64,000 bases of DNA from JBMDXB01 sp048594975 (GCA_048594975.1 JBMDXQ010000085.1:1-64000); one strand, 5' to 3'. Positions 15,990 through 26,398 are shown, counted from the first letter of the stretch. The notes: generated from the letters alone by a model not told the origin. Program-made: numbers and translations.

Positions 15990-18395
15990 ATGGCATTCCT
16001 CAGAGACATCCGGCACGGCTTCCGAACGCTGCGGCGCGTGCCCGGGCTGTCCTCGCTGGCCGTCATCACGCTGGCGCTCGGGATCGGCGCGAACAGCGCG
16101 ATCTTCAGCGTCATCTACGGCGTGCTGCTGAGGCCGCTGGTCTTTCCGGAGGCGGATCGCGTCGTCCAGGCGTGGATGGCCTTCCCCGAGCGCAATATCC
16201 AGGAGACCTCCTGGTCGCACGGCAACTTCTGGGACGCGCGCGACATGGCCACCGCCTTCGAGGACCTCGGGGCGATCGAGTTCGGCAGCGTCAACCTGAC
16301 CGGCATGGGCGATCCGGAGCGGCTGGACGCGGCGCGCGTGAACGCCGGGTTCTTTCGCGCGCTCGCGGTGCCGCCGGCTGCCGGCCGCCTGCTCGCCCCG
16401 GGCGAGGACGCACCAGGCCGCGACGCCCGCGTCGTAATCCTCTCGCATCGCCTCTGGACCCGCCGCTTCGCGCGCGATCCCGGCGTCGTCGGGCGCACGC
16501 TGACGCTCGACGGCGTCGGCCACCAGGTGATCGGCGTGCTGCCCGCGGGAACGCCGTTCATCGACTGGGCCGACGTCTTCCGGCCGCTCGTCCGCACCGC
16601 CGACGCGCAGCGCGGGAGCTGGGAGCTCGCCGGCCTCGGCCGGCTGAAACCGGGCGTGACGATCGCGCAGGCTCGCGCCGACCTGGTGCGCGTCACCGGT
16701 GAGCTCGCGCGCCGCTACCCGGACACGAACCGCGGGATGAGCGCGAACGTCACGCCGCTGAACGACCTCGTTGCGGGCAGCACCACGCGCCGGGCGCTGT
16801 GGGTGCTGCTCGGCGCCGTCGCGTTCCTGCTGCTCATCGCCTGCGTCAACCTGGCGAACCTGCTGCTCGCGAAGGCGGCCGGGCGCACGCGCGAGATCGC
16901 GATTCGCGCGGCGCTCGGCGCGAGCCGGCGCCGGGTCATCGGCCTGCTCGTGGCCGAATCGCTCCTCCTGTCGATCGTCGGCGCCGCCGCCGGCCTGCTG
17001 CTCGCGGTGTGGATCGTCGACCTGCTGCGCGTCAGCCAGGCGTCGGGCATTCCACGGCTCGAAGAGATCGAGGTGAACGGATGGGTCCTGTCGTTCACCG
17101 CCGGGGTTGCGGTCCTGACCGGCCTGTTGACGGGTCTCGTTCCGGCCATCCACACGCCCCGCGTCGATCTCGTGCCGGCGCTGCGCGAGGGTGAGCGCGG
17201 CGTCGCGGGAACGCCCCGGCAGCGCCGCCTGCGCAGCGTGCTGGTCGCCGCCGAAGTGGCGCTGACGCTGGCGCTGCTCGTCGGCGCCGGCCTGCTGCTG
17301 CGCAGCTTCGCTGCGCTGCTCAGCGTCGATCGCGGCTTCGAGACCGAGCGCCGCGTCCTCGTCGAAATCAACCTCCCCCCGCAGTACAACGCGGACAAGG
17401 GCAGCCGCGCACAGCAGTTCGTCCTCGATTTCGAGGCGCGCGTCCGCAGCCTGCCCGGCGTGATCTCGGCCGCCTTGGTCAGCGGTCGTCCGATGACTTC
17501 CGGCAGCACCGGCATGGGCATCGTTGCAGCCGAGCGGCCCGACTCGGACATCCCCTGGGCGAGCTGGCGGCTCATCACCGGCAGATACTTCGAGACGATG
17601 GGCGTACCGGTACTGCAGGGACGCACGTTCGACGAGCGGGATCTCATCGCGAAGCCGTGGCGCGTCATCGTCAGCGAGCGGCTCGCCGAGCTGCTCTGGC
17701 CCGGCAAGGAACCGATCGGCCGGCAGGCGATTCTCTGGCGGGGCCAGGGCAACCAGAAGGCGGAAGTCATCGGCGTGGTCGGCAACATGCGCGAGCGGGG
17801 CATCGCGCAGCCGCCGACGCTCGCCGTCTATCTTCCGGTCTACGGGTCCGGCGCCGACAACATGCACTTCGTGCTCCACACGAGCGCGTCCGCCGAGGCG
17901 TTGACGCCGATGGTCCGTGCGGCGCTGTCGGACCTCGATTCCGCGCTGCCGCTGTCGAACGTCGAGACCCTCGAGCAGATCGTCTCCCGCTCGACGGCGT
18001 CGCGGCGATTCACGCTCGTGCTGCTGGGAGCGTTCGCCGGGATCGCACTGGCCCTGGCGCTGGTGGGCATCTTCGGCGTGACCTCGTACTCGGTGTCGCG
18101 TCAGACCGCGGAGATCGGCGTGCGGCTGGCGCTGGGCGCCAGCCACGCGCGCGTGCTGCGCGCGATCGTCCTCCAGGCGATGAAACCGGTCGCCGCGGGG
18201 ATCGTGGCGGGCGTCGCCGGCGCGCTCGCGCTCTCGCGTTTCATCGGCAGCCTGCTGTTCGAGGTGACGGCGCGCGATCCGATGACCTACGCGACGGTGA
18301 TCGCGCTGCTCGCGGCCACCGGGCTGCTCGCGTGCATCCTGCCCGCGCGGCAGGCGCTGCGCATCGACGTCGTGTCTGCGCTGCGCGCGGAGTAG
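15990..18395 (+). CDS. ADOP-family ABC permease (MacB-like, fused double permease)
   Basis: The 801-aa protein was taken from ATG 15990 (MAFLRDIRHGFRTLRRVPGLSSLAVITLALGIGANSAIFS), which lies 8 bp behind GGGGAGGA. The layout matches the other ADOP copies: an N-terminal helix, a periplasmic MacB-PCD domain (FPERNIQETSWSHGNFWDARD), FtsX block one (LLGAVAFLLLIACVNLANLLLAKAAGRTREIAIRAALGASR), a second periplasmic domain and FtsX block two (ALALALVGIFGVTSYSVSRQTAEIGVRLALGASHARV), ending in VSALRAE. No ATPase gene is next to it. Substrate unknown. Confidence 0.92.
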   Translation: MAFLRDIRHGFRTLRRVPGLSSLAVITLALGIGANSAIFSVIYGVLLRPLVFPEADRVVQAWMAFPERNIQETSWSHGNFWDARDMATAFEDLGAIEFGSVNLTGMGDPERLDAARVNAGFFRALAVPPAAGRLLAPGEDAPGRDARVVILSHRLWTRRFARDPGVVGRTLTLDGVGHQVIGVLPAGTPFIDWADVFRPLVRTADAQRGSWELAGLGRLKPGVTIAQARADLVRVTGELARRYPDTNRGMSANVTPLNDLVAGSTTRRALWVLLGAVAFLLLIACVNLANLLLAKAAGRTREIAIRAALGASRRRVIGLLVAESLLLSIVGAAAGLLLAVWIVDLLRVSQASGIPRLEEIEVNGWVLSFTAGVAVLTGLLTGLVPAIHTPRVDLVPALREGERGVAGTPRQRRLRSVLVAAEVALTLALLVGAGLLLRSFAALLSVDRGFETERRVLVEINLPPQYNADKGSRAQQFVLDFEARVRSLPGVISAALVSGRPMTSGSTGMGIVAAERPDSDIPWASWRLITGRYFETMGVPVLQGRTFDERDLIAKPWRVIVSERLAELLWPGKEPIGRQAILWRGQGNQKAEVIGVVGNMRERGIAQPPTLAVYLPVYGSGADNMHFVLHTSASAEALTPMVRAALSDLDSALPLSNVETLEQIVSRSTASRRFTLVLLGAFAGIALALALVGIFGVTSYSVSRQTAEIGVRLALGASHARVLRAIVLQAMKPVAAGIVAGVAGALALSRFIGSLLFEVTARDPMTYATVIALLAATGLLACILPARQALRIDVVSALRAE

Positions 18396-18558
18396 TGCCC
18401 GTCGGCAGGCACGCGTCTCGGACGGAGCCTCTCCCGGCCGGTGGCGGGCTCGGCCGTCTGCTGATCAGCCGGCACGCCGGACGGTGCCCATGCAGCTCCG
18501 CTGCGGTCCTGCGGTACTGGTATCCGCCTTGCTGCCACCCCGGTGCGGAGGTTTCCCG

Positions 18559-18783
18559 ATGGCCAACAGATCGCCAGGCGGTCAGCTGACGAGCAAGACG
18601 GGCGTGAAGTCCCTTTCGAAAAAGATGGACAGCAGCCGGCACGGCTTCGACCGGCATCCCGCGTCGCACAAGACGGCGGGAGCCTTCGGGCGGGAGGAGC
18701 GCGGCGCCACGACCGACTCGACGTCGGGCACGACCCGCCGCAGCAAGAAGGAAGCCCTGGCGAGGATGGGTAACGCGCGGTAG
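18559..18783 (+). CDS. Small hydrophilic basic protein, unknown
   Basis: The 74-aa frame from ATG 18559 (MANRSPGGQLTSKTG) has no hydrophobic segment and is rich in Lys, Arg, Ser, Gly and Thr, ending KKEALARMGNAR. The composition resembles short stress- or nucleic-acid-associated proteins, but I recognise no family. A longer frame from 18484 adds a Cys/Pro-rich stretch that looks non-coding. It lies between the ADOP permease gene and the convergent FmdB-type gene. Coding status is likely rather than certain. Confidence 0.45.
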   Translation: MANRSPGGQLTSKTGVKSLSKKMDSSRHGFDRHPASHKTAGAFGREERGATTDSTSGTTRRSKKEALARMGNAR

Positions 18784-18827
18784 GCGTGTACGGGATCGCG
18801 TGGCGGCTCTTCAGGACCGCCACGCGG

Positions 18828-19052
18828 TCACTGGCATCCGCACCGTCCGCCCCGGGCTCCGCACAGCGGCGCGGGCATGCGGCAGGATTCAGCCTCGCTC
18901 GTAGGCGAGGCAACCCCCACCATCCCCACGCGGGAGAGAAGCTTCGACAGGTTGCCGCCGCTGCAGGCCGGGCAGACCGGCCGGCGCTCGGCGGTCACGA
19001 ACGCCTCGAACGGCTTGTTGCAGTCGCGGCACAGGTATTCGTACAGCGGCAT
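18828..19052 (-). CDS. FmdB-type zinc-ribbon protein
   Basis: The 74-aa protein reads from ATG 19052. The N-terminus MPLYEYLCRDCNKPFEAFVT...RPVCPACSGGNLSKLLS is the FmdB putative regulatory zinc ribbon, with paired CxxC motifs at residues 8-11 and 26-29. A glycine/cysteine-rich tail ends CGARGGRCGCQ. The earlier in-frame ATG (19073) would overlap a TACAAT hexamer at 19058-19063 (minus strand), which suits a promoter -10 for a nearly leaderless message. Function of the family is not established. Confidence 0.85.
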   Translation of the reverse strand: MPLYEYLCRDCNKPFEAFVTAERRPVCPACSGGNLSKLLSRVGMVGVASPTSEAESCRMPAPLCGARGGRCGCQ

Positions 19053-19099
19053 GCATCGATTGTAGCAGCCCAATCAGTTTGCGCCGCAGCGTGAATTGC

Positions 19100-19380
19100 A
19101 TCATGACGGTTCTGCCTTGATCGGCTCGACGTCCTGCTTGATGCCGTCGTCCACGCTGCATCCCGATGGTGGCCTGAGCTCGACGGTCCGCACGCCCGGC
19201 TGGCACGTTGTGGAAGGTGGCGGTCGACGTACTCAGGGCGGCGCAATCCGTTCTCCGCGGAGGCCGACCTGGGCCGACCTGAAGGAACAGTTCGACCTCG
19301 CTATCCGTATCCGCGACAAGGTCAGTGAGGCTGCCGACGTTCAACGCCGGGGGCCGCAGCCGGTCGGTGTTGGCACGAGG
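19100..19380. pseudogene. Possible decayed coding traces
   Basis: This stretch before the YCII gene has no intact gene, but two protein-like traces show. On the plus strand near 19267-19340, WADLKEQFDLAIRIRDKVSEA resembles the last helix of acidobacterial VPS10/BNR glycosyl-hydrolase-like proteins. On the minus strand near 19100-19230, FHNVPAG and then, after a one-base shift, VRTVELRPPSG look like the end of a secreted beta-sandwich domain. The two overlap, so at most one can be real. I treat the region as remnants with low confidence. Confidence 0.25.
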
Positions 19381-19395
19381 GTCGACGGAGTAGAC

Positions 19396-20091
19396 ATGAA
19401 AAGCCTGCTGGCAGTCTTGTGTGTTGCGGCCGTGACGACCACCGCGGGGCAGCACAACGGTCGTGCCGGTAGCGGCGCCACGCAGTCGAAGATGAAAACC
19501 TTTCAGCTGGTCCTGCTGAAGAAGGGATCGGTTCCGCTCGATCCGAAGGTGCGCGACGCGCACGGCGCCTACATGATGACGCTCGGCGCCGACGGCGTCA
19601 GCATCGCGGCCGGCCCCTTTATCGACGGCGGCGACCTGATGGGCGCCATGATTCTGCGTGCAGCGACCGCCGATGAGGCGAAAGCGATCGAAGCGGCGGA
19701 TCCGGCCGTGAAAGCCGGCATGTTCACGGTCGACGTCATGCCGTTCATGACGGTCGAGGAGGGGCAGTTCCAGCCGTGGGCGAAGCCCTTCGCGCAGGAA
19801 ACCGTCCACTTCGGGTTCCTGAAGAGCGGTCCGAACCGCGGGCAGAGTGCGGAGGAGGCCGCGCGGCTGCAGAAGGAGCACCTGGCCTACATGGAGAGCC
19901 AGGGAACGCTCGGCAAACTGATCCTGGCCGGCCCGTTCATCGACGGTGGCGTGAATCGCGGGATCGTGATCTACCGGACCGAGTCCGTCGAGGAGGCGAG
20001 GTCGCGCGCCCACGGCGACCCGATGGTGAAGGTCGGGCGCCTCGTCGTGGAGCTGCATCCGTGGTCGATACCGAAGGGCGCACTGCGATAA
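19396..20091 (+). CDS. Exported protein with two tandem YCII domains
   Basis: The 231-aa protein from ATG 19396 has a signal peptide (KSLLAVLCVAAVTTTAG) and two YCII-related ferredoxin-like repeats. The first covers KTFQLVLLKKGS...GAYMMTLGADGVSIAAGPFIDGGDLMGAMILRA...EAADPAVKAGMFTVDVMPF (about 33-118). The second covers VHFGFLKSG...HLAYMESQGTLGKLILAGPFIDGGVNRGIVIYRT...GDPMVKVGRLVVELHPW (about 135-225). Each keeps the His, AGPF and DPM/DPAVK landmarks. YCII proteins are usually single-domain and cytoplasmic; here the fold is duplicated in one chain and exported. Activity unknown. Confidence 0.8.
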   Translation: MKSLLAVLCVAAVTTTAGQHNGRAGSGATQSKMKTFQLVLLKKGSVPLDPKVRDAHGAYMMTLGADGVSIAAGPFIDGGDLMGAMILRAATADEAKAIEAADPAVKAGMFTVDVMPFMTVEEGQFQPWAKPFAQETVHFGFLKSGPNRGQSAEEAARLQKEHLAYMESQGTLGKLILAGPFIDGGVNRGIVIYRTESVEEARSRAHGDPMVKVGRLVVELHPWSIPKGALR

Positions 20092-20127
20092 CGACCCCCG
20101 TCGTTGGCAGTCGGACGTTGGCAGCCG

Positions 20128-20718
20128 TCACGCGTCAGTCTTCGCGACGGCCACCGCGGCCGGCCGCAGTACGTCCTGGCCGATGCGATAGCCGTGGCGC
20201 ACCACGCCGACGATCATCCCGTCGTCGTCGGGACGCTGTGCCGGCACGGTGCTGATCGCCTCGTGCACCTCCGGGTCGAACCGCTGGTCCGCGGCGGCGA
20301 TGCGTGTCACCCCGAGGCCCTCCAGCTTGGCGAGGAACTGGCGGTGCACCAGCTCTACGCCCTGGAGGAGCGCGTCGGCGGATACGCCCGGCTGGCGGGC
20401 GGCGTCGAGGGCGCGATCGAGGTTGTCGACGACCTCCAGCAGTTCGGCGAGGATCTCGCGCCGGACGCGCTCGATGTCCTTGCCGATCTCGCGGCGCAGC
20501 CGCAGCCGCGAGTTCTCGAACTCCTGCGACGCCTGGCGGTACTTCGCGATGTACTCCTGGAGCTGGCGGTCCTTCTCGGCGACCTGGCGCTCCAGCTCTT
20601 CGACGTAGGTCGGCTTCAGCGACGTACGCTCCTCGCCGGCGCCGGCCCGGTCGCCGTCCTTGTTCGCCCACCACCGCCGGTCGATGACCTTGACCGGGAT
20701 CTCGTGTTCGTCAGCCAT
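20128..20718 (-). CDS. grpE: GrpE nucleotide-exchange factor
   Basis: The 196-aa protein has a long N-terminal coiled coil (VEELERQVAEKDRQLQEYIAKYRQASQEFENSRLRLRREI, about 38-80), a four-helix dimer region (ILAELLEVVDNLDRALDAA) and the beta domain with FDPEVHEAISTVPAQRPDDDGMIVGVVRHGYRIGQDVLRPAAVAVA, the GrpE signature. It releases ADP from DnaK in the protein-folding cycle. No dnaK or dnaJ lies nearby. It follows clpA on the same strand after 101 bp that contain two hairpin repeats. Confidence 0.93.
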   Translation of the reverse strand: MADEHEIPVKVIDRRWWANKDGDRAGAGEERTSLKPTYVEELERQVAEKDRQLQEYIAKYRQASQEFENSRLRLRREIGKDIERVRREILAELLEVVDNLDRALDAARQPGVSADALLQGVELVHRQFLAKLEGLGVTRIAAADQRFDPEVHEAISTVPAQRPDDDGMIVGVVRHGYRIGQDVLRPAAVAVAKTDA

Positions 20719-20731
20719 GCCGTATCGACGG

Positions 20732-20797
20732 GCAGCCCTGAAAGGGCTGCGGTGCGTCAGTCCTAGCTACTTCAGTGAGTGCAGCCCTTAGGGCTGC
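20732..20797. repeat. Two GCAGCCC hairpins between clpA and grpE
   Basis: Two inverted repeats of one family lie in the 101-bp clpA-grpE gap. The first is GCAGCCCT-GAA-AGGGCTGC at 20732-20750, with a perfect 8-bp stem. The second is GCAGCCC-TTA-GGGCTGC at 20781-20797, followed on the plus side by CTTTTC. A weaker relative lies behind the S9 peptidase gene (5495-5512). They may work as a processing or attenuation signal between the two heat-shock genes, or be a dispersed repeat that landed here. Confidence 0.6.
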
Positions 20798-20819
20798 CTT
20801 TTCGAGCCCTCGCCATCGC

Positions 20820-23144
<2,325 letters not shown>

Positions 23145-23190
23145 TTGTGTGACCTGTATCTTTCCTCGGCGCTCGGCGCCGCGTGGGAAG

Positions 23191-23505
23191 CTATTCCGGC
23201 TCCATCGCGGCGAGCAGCGGGAACCCGTTGGCCCGCGCGAGGTCGATGACGTTCGCGACCTTGGTTTCCGCGACCTCATGCGAGTAGACGCCGCACAGTC
23301 CCTTGCCCTGCGTGTGTACCGCCATCATGATTCGATAGGCCTCGGCGGGCGCTTTGTTGAAGACGGTCTCCAGGATCTGGACGACGAAGTCCATGGTCGT
23401 ATAGTCATCGTTCAATAGGAGCACGCGGTAGAGCTCCGGTTTCTTCGTCTCCCGCTTCGTCCGCTCGAGGAGCTCTCCGCCCGTCTGCCGTTCCGTGTCA
23501 GCCAT
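23191..23505 (-). CDS. clpS: ClpS adaptor protein
   Basis: The 104-aa protein (ATG 23505) carries the full ClpS core: YRVLLLNDDYTTMDFVVQILETVFNKAPAEAYRIMMAVHTQGKGLCGVYSHEVAETKV, including the NDD, the TMDFV helix and the HxxGKG/CGVY residues that bind N-degrons. It delivers N-end-rule substrates to ClpA. The gene precedes clpA by 46 bp on the same strand, the standard order, so the two form one operon. Confidence 0.96.
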   Translation of the reverse strand: MADTERQTGGELLERTKRETKKPELYRVLLLNDDYTTMDFVVQILETVFNKAPAEAYRIMMAVHTQGKGLCGVYSHEVAETKVANVIDLARANGFPLLAAMEPE

Positions 23506-23629
23506 ACACCTGCAACGCTTCCGGCGCGCACGCACGCTTCCCGCGCCGCTTCCACCGGTCTATCCCGTTGATTTTACCAGTCTTGCGCTGAGGTAAGATC
23601 CCGAGGTCCAGATCAGGAGGAGGCGACGC

Positions 23630-23812
23630 ATGCACACCAGCCGGACGTCGACGGCCATCTTGCCGGCCCTCATGCGAGCCGTAGCGACCGCCGCAGGCGC
23701 GATCACCGACCTCCAGCGCGACGGCTTCGTGATGAAGGGGAGCCGCGCCTGCAAGCGGCCTGCGCTTCCAGCCGGGTGTGGGACCTGCGGCTCGGGGGAT
23801 CCCATCCAGTGA
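23630..23812 (+). CDS. Small ORF with strong ribosome site, coupled to the MBL hydrolase
   Basis: This 60-codon frame begins with ATG 23630 directly behind AGGAGGAGGCGACGC, one of the strongest Shine-Dalgarno sites in the window, and ends TGA at 23810-23812. There it overlaps the GTG of the hydrolase gene by 4 bp (GTGA). The peptide (MHTSRTSTAILPALMRAVATAAGAITDLQ...) has one moderately hydrophobic stretch and a Cys-rich end (PAGCGTCGSGD). I recognise no family. It may be a leader peptide that sets hydrolase translation, or a broken N-terminus of the hydrolase. Confidence 0.4.
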   Translation: MHTSRTSTAILPALMRAVATAAGAITDLQRDGFVMKGSRACKRPALPAGCGTCGSGDPIQ

Positions 23813-24729
23813 GCGTGCCGCTCGCGCCGGGCCTGGACTACGTCGACCTCGACTTTCTCGGCCGGCCCGAGATCATCGCAACCGCGGTGCTGCAGCACGC
23901 GACGGGCGTCTCGCTGGTCGACCCCGGGCCGTCCACCACGTTGCCGAACCTGCGCCGCGCGCTCGGACGCAAGGGCCTTGCCGTGGCCGACATCCGCCAG
24001 CTGCTGCTGACGCACATTCACCTGGACCACGCCGGCGCGACCGGCACGCTGCTCCGCGAGAACCCGGCCATCGAGGTGCTCGTGCACGTGCGCGGCGCGC
24101 CGCACCTGATCGATCCAGCGAAGCTCCTCGCGAGCGCGGCGCGGCTGTACGGTGCCGAGATGGAAACCCTGTGGGGCGAAGTCCTTCCCGTGCCGGCCGG
24201 ACGCGTGCGCGCGCTGCGCGGCGGCGAGCGGATCGTCGCCGGAGGCCGTGAGCTCGAGGTCGCCTACACGCCAGGGCACGCGTTGCACCACGTCAGCTAC
24301 TTCGACCCATCCGCGCGCCTGGCCTTCGTTGGCGACGTCGCCGGGGTACGCCTCAGCGCCGGAACCTACGTCATGCCGCCCACGCCGCCCCCGGACATCG
24401 ACCTCGAGGCCTGGCGCGCCAGTGCCGAAACGATCCTCGCGCGGGATCCCGACACGCTGTTCGTGACGCACTTCGGCCCGTTTCATGGCGCGCGGGTGCA
24501 CTTCCAGCAGCTCATGGATCGACTGGAGGAGTGGAGCAGCATCGTTCGGCGGCTGCTGGCGGACGGCTCGCTCGATGACGGTGGGCGGGAGCAGCGGTTC
24601 GTCGACGAGGTGTTCCGGGATCTTCGGCGCGTGCTCGGCGACGCGGATGCTGACAGGTACAATCGCGCCGGCCGCCTCGACTACTCGTGGCAGGGGCTCG
24701 CGCGCTACTGGCGCAGGCGGCGCGCCTGA
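23809..24729 (+). CDS. Metallo-beta-lactamase-fold hydrolase
   Basis: From GTG 23809 the protein has 306 aa. The zinc site is complete: HIHLDHAG (HxHxDH, about residue 68), TPGHALHH, FVGDVAG (bridging Asp) and VTHFGPFHG. A C-terminal helical extension (about 220-306) follows the fold. The layout is like glyoxalase-II-type and quorum-lactone-type hydrolases, but the substrate is not determined. GTG 23809 was preferred over GTG 23776 because it overlaps the stop of a small upstream frame and has GGGGGAT about 10 bp in front. Confidence 0.88.
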   Translation: MSVPLAPGLDYVDLDFLGRPEIIATAVLQHATGVSLVDPGPSTTLPNLRRALGRKGLAVADIRQLLLTHIHLDHAGATGTLLRENPAIEVLVHVRGAPHLIDPAKLLASAARLYGAEMETLWGEVLPVPAGRVRALRGGERIVAGGRELEVAYTPGHALHHVSYFDPSARLAFVGDVAGVRLSAGTYVMPPTPPPDIDLEAWRASAETILARDPDTLFVTHFGPFHGARVHFQQLMDRLEEWSSIVRRLLADGSLDDGGREQRFVDEVFRDLRRVLGDADADRYNRAGRLDYSWQGLARYWRRRRA

Positions 24730-24780
24730 CCGGCGCGCCCTGGCACGAGGGCTGGATATCCGGTGAATCGGAGGAACTCG

Positions 24781-25599
24781 ATGTACCGCCGAGCTGCAGC
24801 CTGCCTCATCCTTGCGGCCGTTGTCCTGGCATCGCTCGTGGTCCGCGCCCAGGCACCCTCAGCAGCCTTCCCGGTGCCGGTCGTCACGGCTGAAAGCGAG
24901 CCGTGGTATCTCGCCGGCGAGCCGATCACGTACGAAGGGTACCTGTTCTACCCGCTCGGCCCGCTCACCGCGTTCAACCGCAACGAAATGGTGCGCAGCG
25001 GGTTCTATCGCGGGATCCCGCTCTACACCCGGACGACCTACGAACCGTGGAGCGTAGTTTACGTGCCGCTGGCCGGCGGCTTCATGCAGCCCTACATCCG
25101 CCGGCGCTCCGGCGAAATCGGTGGCACGCTCGGCTCGATTGGACCGGGCCTGCCCGTCGAGCGGGCCGACACGTCGCGCGCGCTGACCAGCGCGCCGCAG
25201 GCGCCAGGTCCCCCGACAGGCCTGATGGACACGCCGGTCGACCGCCTGGTCGGCGCCGGACCCGCCAGTCCTTCGGGGGGATCGCTCGGCTCTCTTCCGC
25301 CCCCGCCGATCGGCACGGCGGGCACGCGCGAGGCGAGCTCCGGCCCCATGGTCGTCCTGTTGCGGCCCAGTCCCCTCGTAACGGCTGCGCGGCCCACCGG
25401 CGTGAATCACGCCTATGTCGACTTCAACCAGGATCGCTGGTACGGGAGCGGCCCTGCGGTGGATCTCGACGGCAGCTTCCGCCGCATCGGCGAGTATTAC
25501 GACCTTCCGGTCTACATGCGCGAGGACGTCGACACGATCTACGTCCCGGTGTCCACGAACGTGCGAACCCTGGTCGTCCCGTACACGAGAAAGCGCTAG
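24781..25599 (+). CDS. Exported hypothetical protein with proline/glycine-rich linker
   Basis: The 272-aa protein from ATG 24781 sits behind an excellent GGAGGA site. It has a signal peptide (AAACLILAAVVLASLVVRAQA), a domain with WYLAGEPITYEGYLFYPLGPLTAFNRNEMVRSGFYRGIPLYTRTTYEPWSVVYVPL (about 42-105), a Pro/Gly/Ser linker (about 110-190), and a second similar block HAYVDFNQDRWYGSGPAVDLDGSFRRIGEYYDLPVYMREDVDTIYVPV (about 203-255). The two blocks look like diverged copies of one small beta-domain that frames the linker. Function unknown; periplasmic or outer-membrane associated. Confidence 0.75.
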   Translation: MYRRAAACLILAAVVLASLVVRAQAPSAAFPVPVVTAESEPWYLAGEPITYEGYLFYPLGPLTAFNRNEMVRSGFYRGIPLYTRTTYEPWSVVYVPLAGGFMQPYIRRRSGEIGGTLGSIGPGLPVERADTSRALTSAPQAPGPPTGLMDTPVDRLVGAGPASPSGGSLGSLPPPPIGTAGTREASSGPMVVLLRPSPLVTAARPTGVNHAYVDFNQDRWYGSGPAVDLDGSFRRIGEYYDLPVYMREDVDTIYVPVSTNVRTLVVPYTRKR

Positions 25600-25868
25600 C
25601 CTCGGGAGCCTGTGGCTGCTGGCGGTATCTGCTCTGTCGCCTCCGCCTTCAGGCCGAAGACCGCGTGGCGAACGATTTCGTACAGACGAAGTCCGGTGTC
25701 TGTGAAACCTCCGGACTCGAGAAGTGAAGTCGAAGGCTGAAGGCCGAAGCCTTCAACCTCCGACGAACCTGGCCGCGGGCGCGTACCGCCCGGGAGCGAG
25801 GGTAGTGAGCCGGCCTTTGCGGCTGACGAGGCAGGTGGTCAGCCGACCGGCACCGGTGGGTCGAACTC
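25600..25868. other. Intergenic region with hairpins
   Basis: No gene is seen between the exported protein and the small minus-strand gene. Two inverted repeats stand out: AGTCCGG...CCGGACT (arms at 25690-25696 and 25711-25717) and TGAAGGC-CGAA-GCCTTCA (25738-25755). The second lies in a run of GAAGGC/GAAGGCT units. They may end the two convergent transcripts. Neither is followed by a T-run. Confidence 0.45.
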
Positions 25869-26114
25869 TTACGCCACAGCCATATGTCTGTCGCGCGGCA
25901 TCGTTATCTGCGTCGGTCGGGCGCCCTCCTGGCGGACGAACGCGCCGTCGCGTGTCTGCGCGAGGAACTTCGCGTCCACCAGAGCGCCGAGCAGCGCATC
26001 GCAGACGTCGCGCTCCAGGCCCCACAGGCGCTGCGCCTGCGCGGCCGTCAGGCGAAGACCGGGCATTTCAACGTACTCGCCCTGGATTCGCTGAAGCACT
26101 TCGTCGATACGCAT
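25869..26114 (-). CDS. Small winged-helix-like protein
   Basis: The 81-aa protein from ATG 26114 begins MRIDEVLQRIQGEYVEMPGLRLT. Its middle (LRLTAAQAQRLWGLERDVCDALLGALVDAKFLAQTRDGAFVR) has the helix-turn-helix-wing rhythm of a short winged helix. I have seen this pattern in small conserved hypothetical proteins of soil bacteria. Much longer upstream frames are open but not protein-like. Upstream DNA (26160-26350) is AT-rich and may hold the promoter, including the palindrome GTGTGCACAC at 26165-26174. DNA binding is plausible, not shown. Confidence 0.65.
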   Translation of the reverse strand: MRIDEVLQRIQGEYVEMPGLRLTAAQAQRLWGLERDVCDALLGALVDAKFLAQTRDGAFVRQEGARPTQITMPRDRHMAVA

Positions 26115-26358
26115 GGCTCGATCCCTCCCGTGGGGTCGCCAGCCCTTCATGCTGCGTTGCAGTAGTGTGCACACAGAAGCAATGCTTGTACCGTCATGTT
26201 TCCGGCGTGCCACGGGCGGCATTGTGTTCTCATAAAATACTGACAGTAAAAGGCTTGACGACCTTGTAATAGTTATTGTCGAGGCACGGCATCCTAGCAC
26301 ATGTGTATTGCCGTGTAATCCAGGCGGTCGGCCCTTGTCGGTTTTCACTACGTACCGC

Positions 26359-26383
26359 ATTCACGGCCGGGGCGGCCGTGAAT
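26359..26383 (-). terminator. Hairpin terminator candidate of the adaptor-ABC operon
   Basis: A perfect 11-bp inverted repeat (ATTCACGGCCG, loop GGG, CGGCCGTGAAT) lies 16 bp after the stop of the last permease gene. Its GC-rich stem is the strongest hairpin in the area. No T-run follows on the minus strand, so it may act with Rho or as a 3'-end stabiliser. Confidence 0.55.
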
Positions 26384-26398
26384 ACAGCTGTTCAGGCC

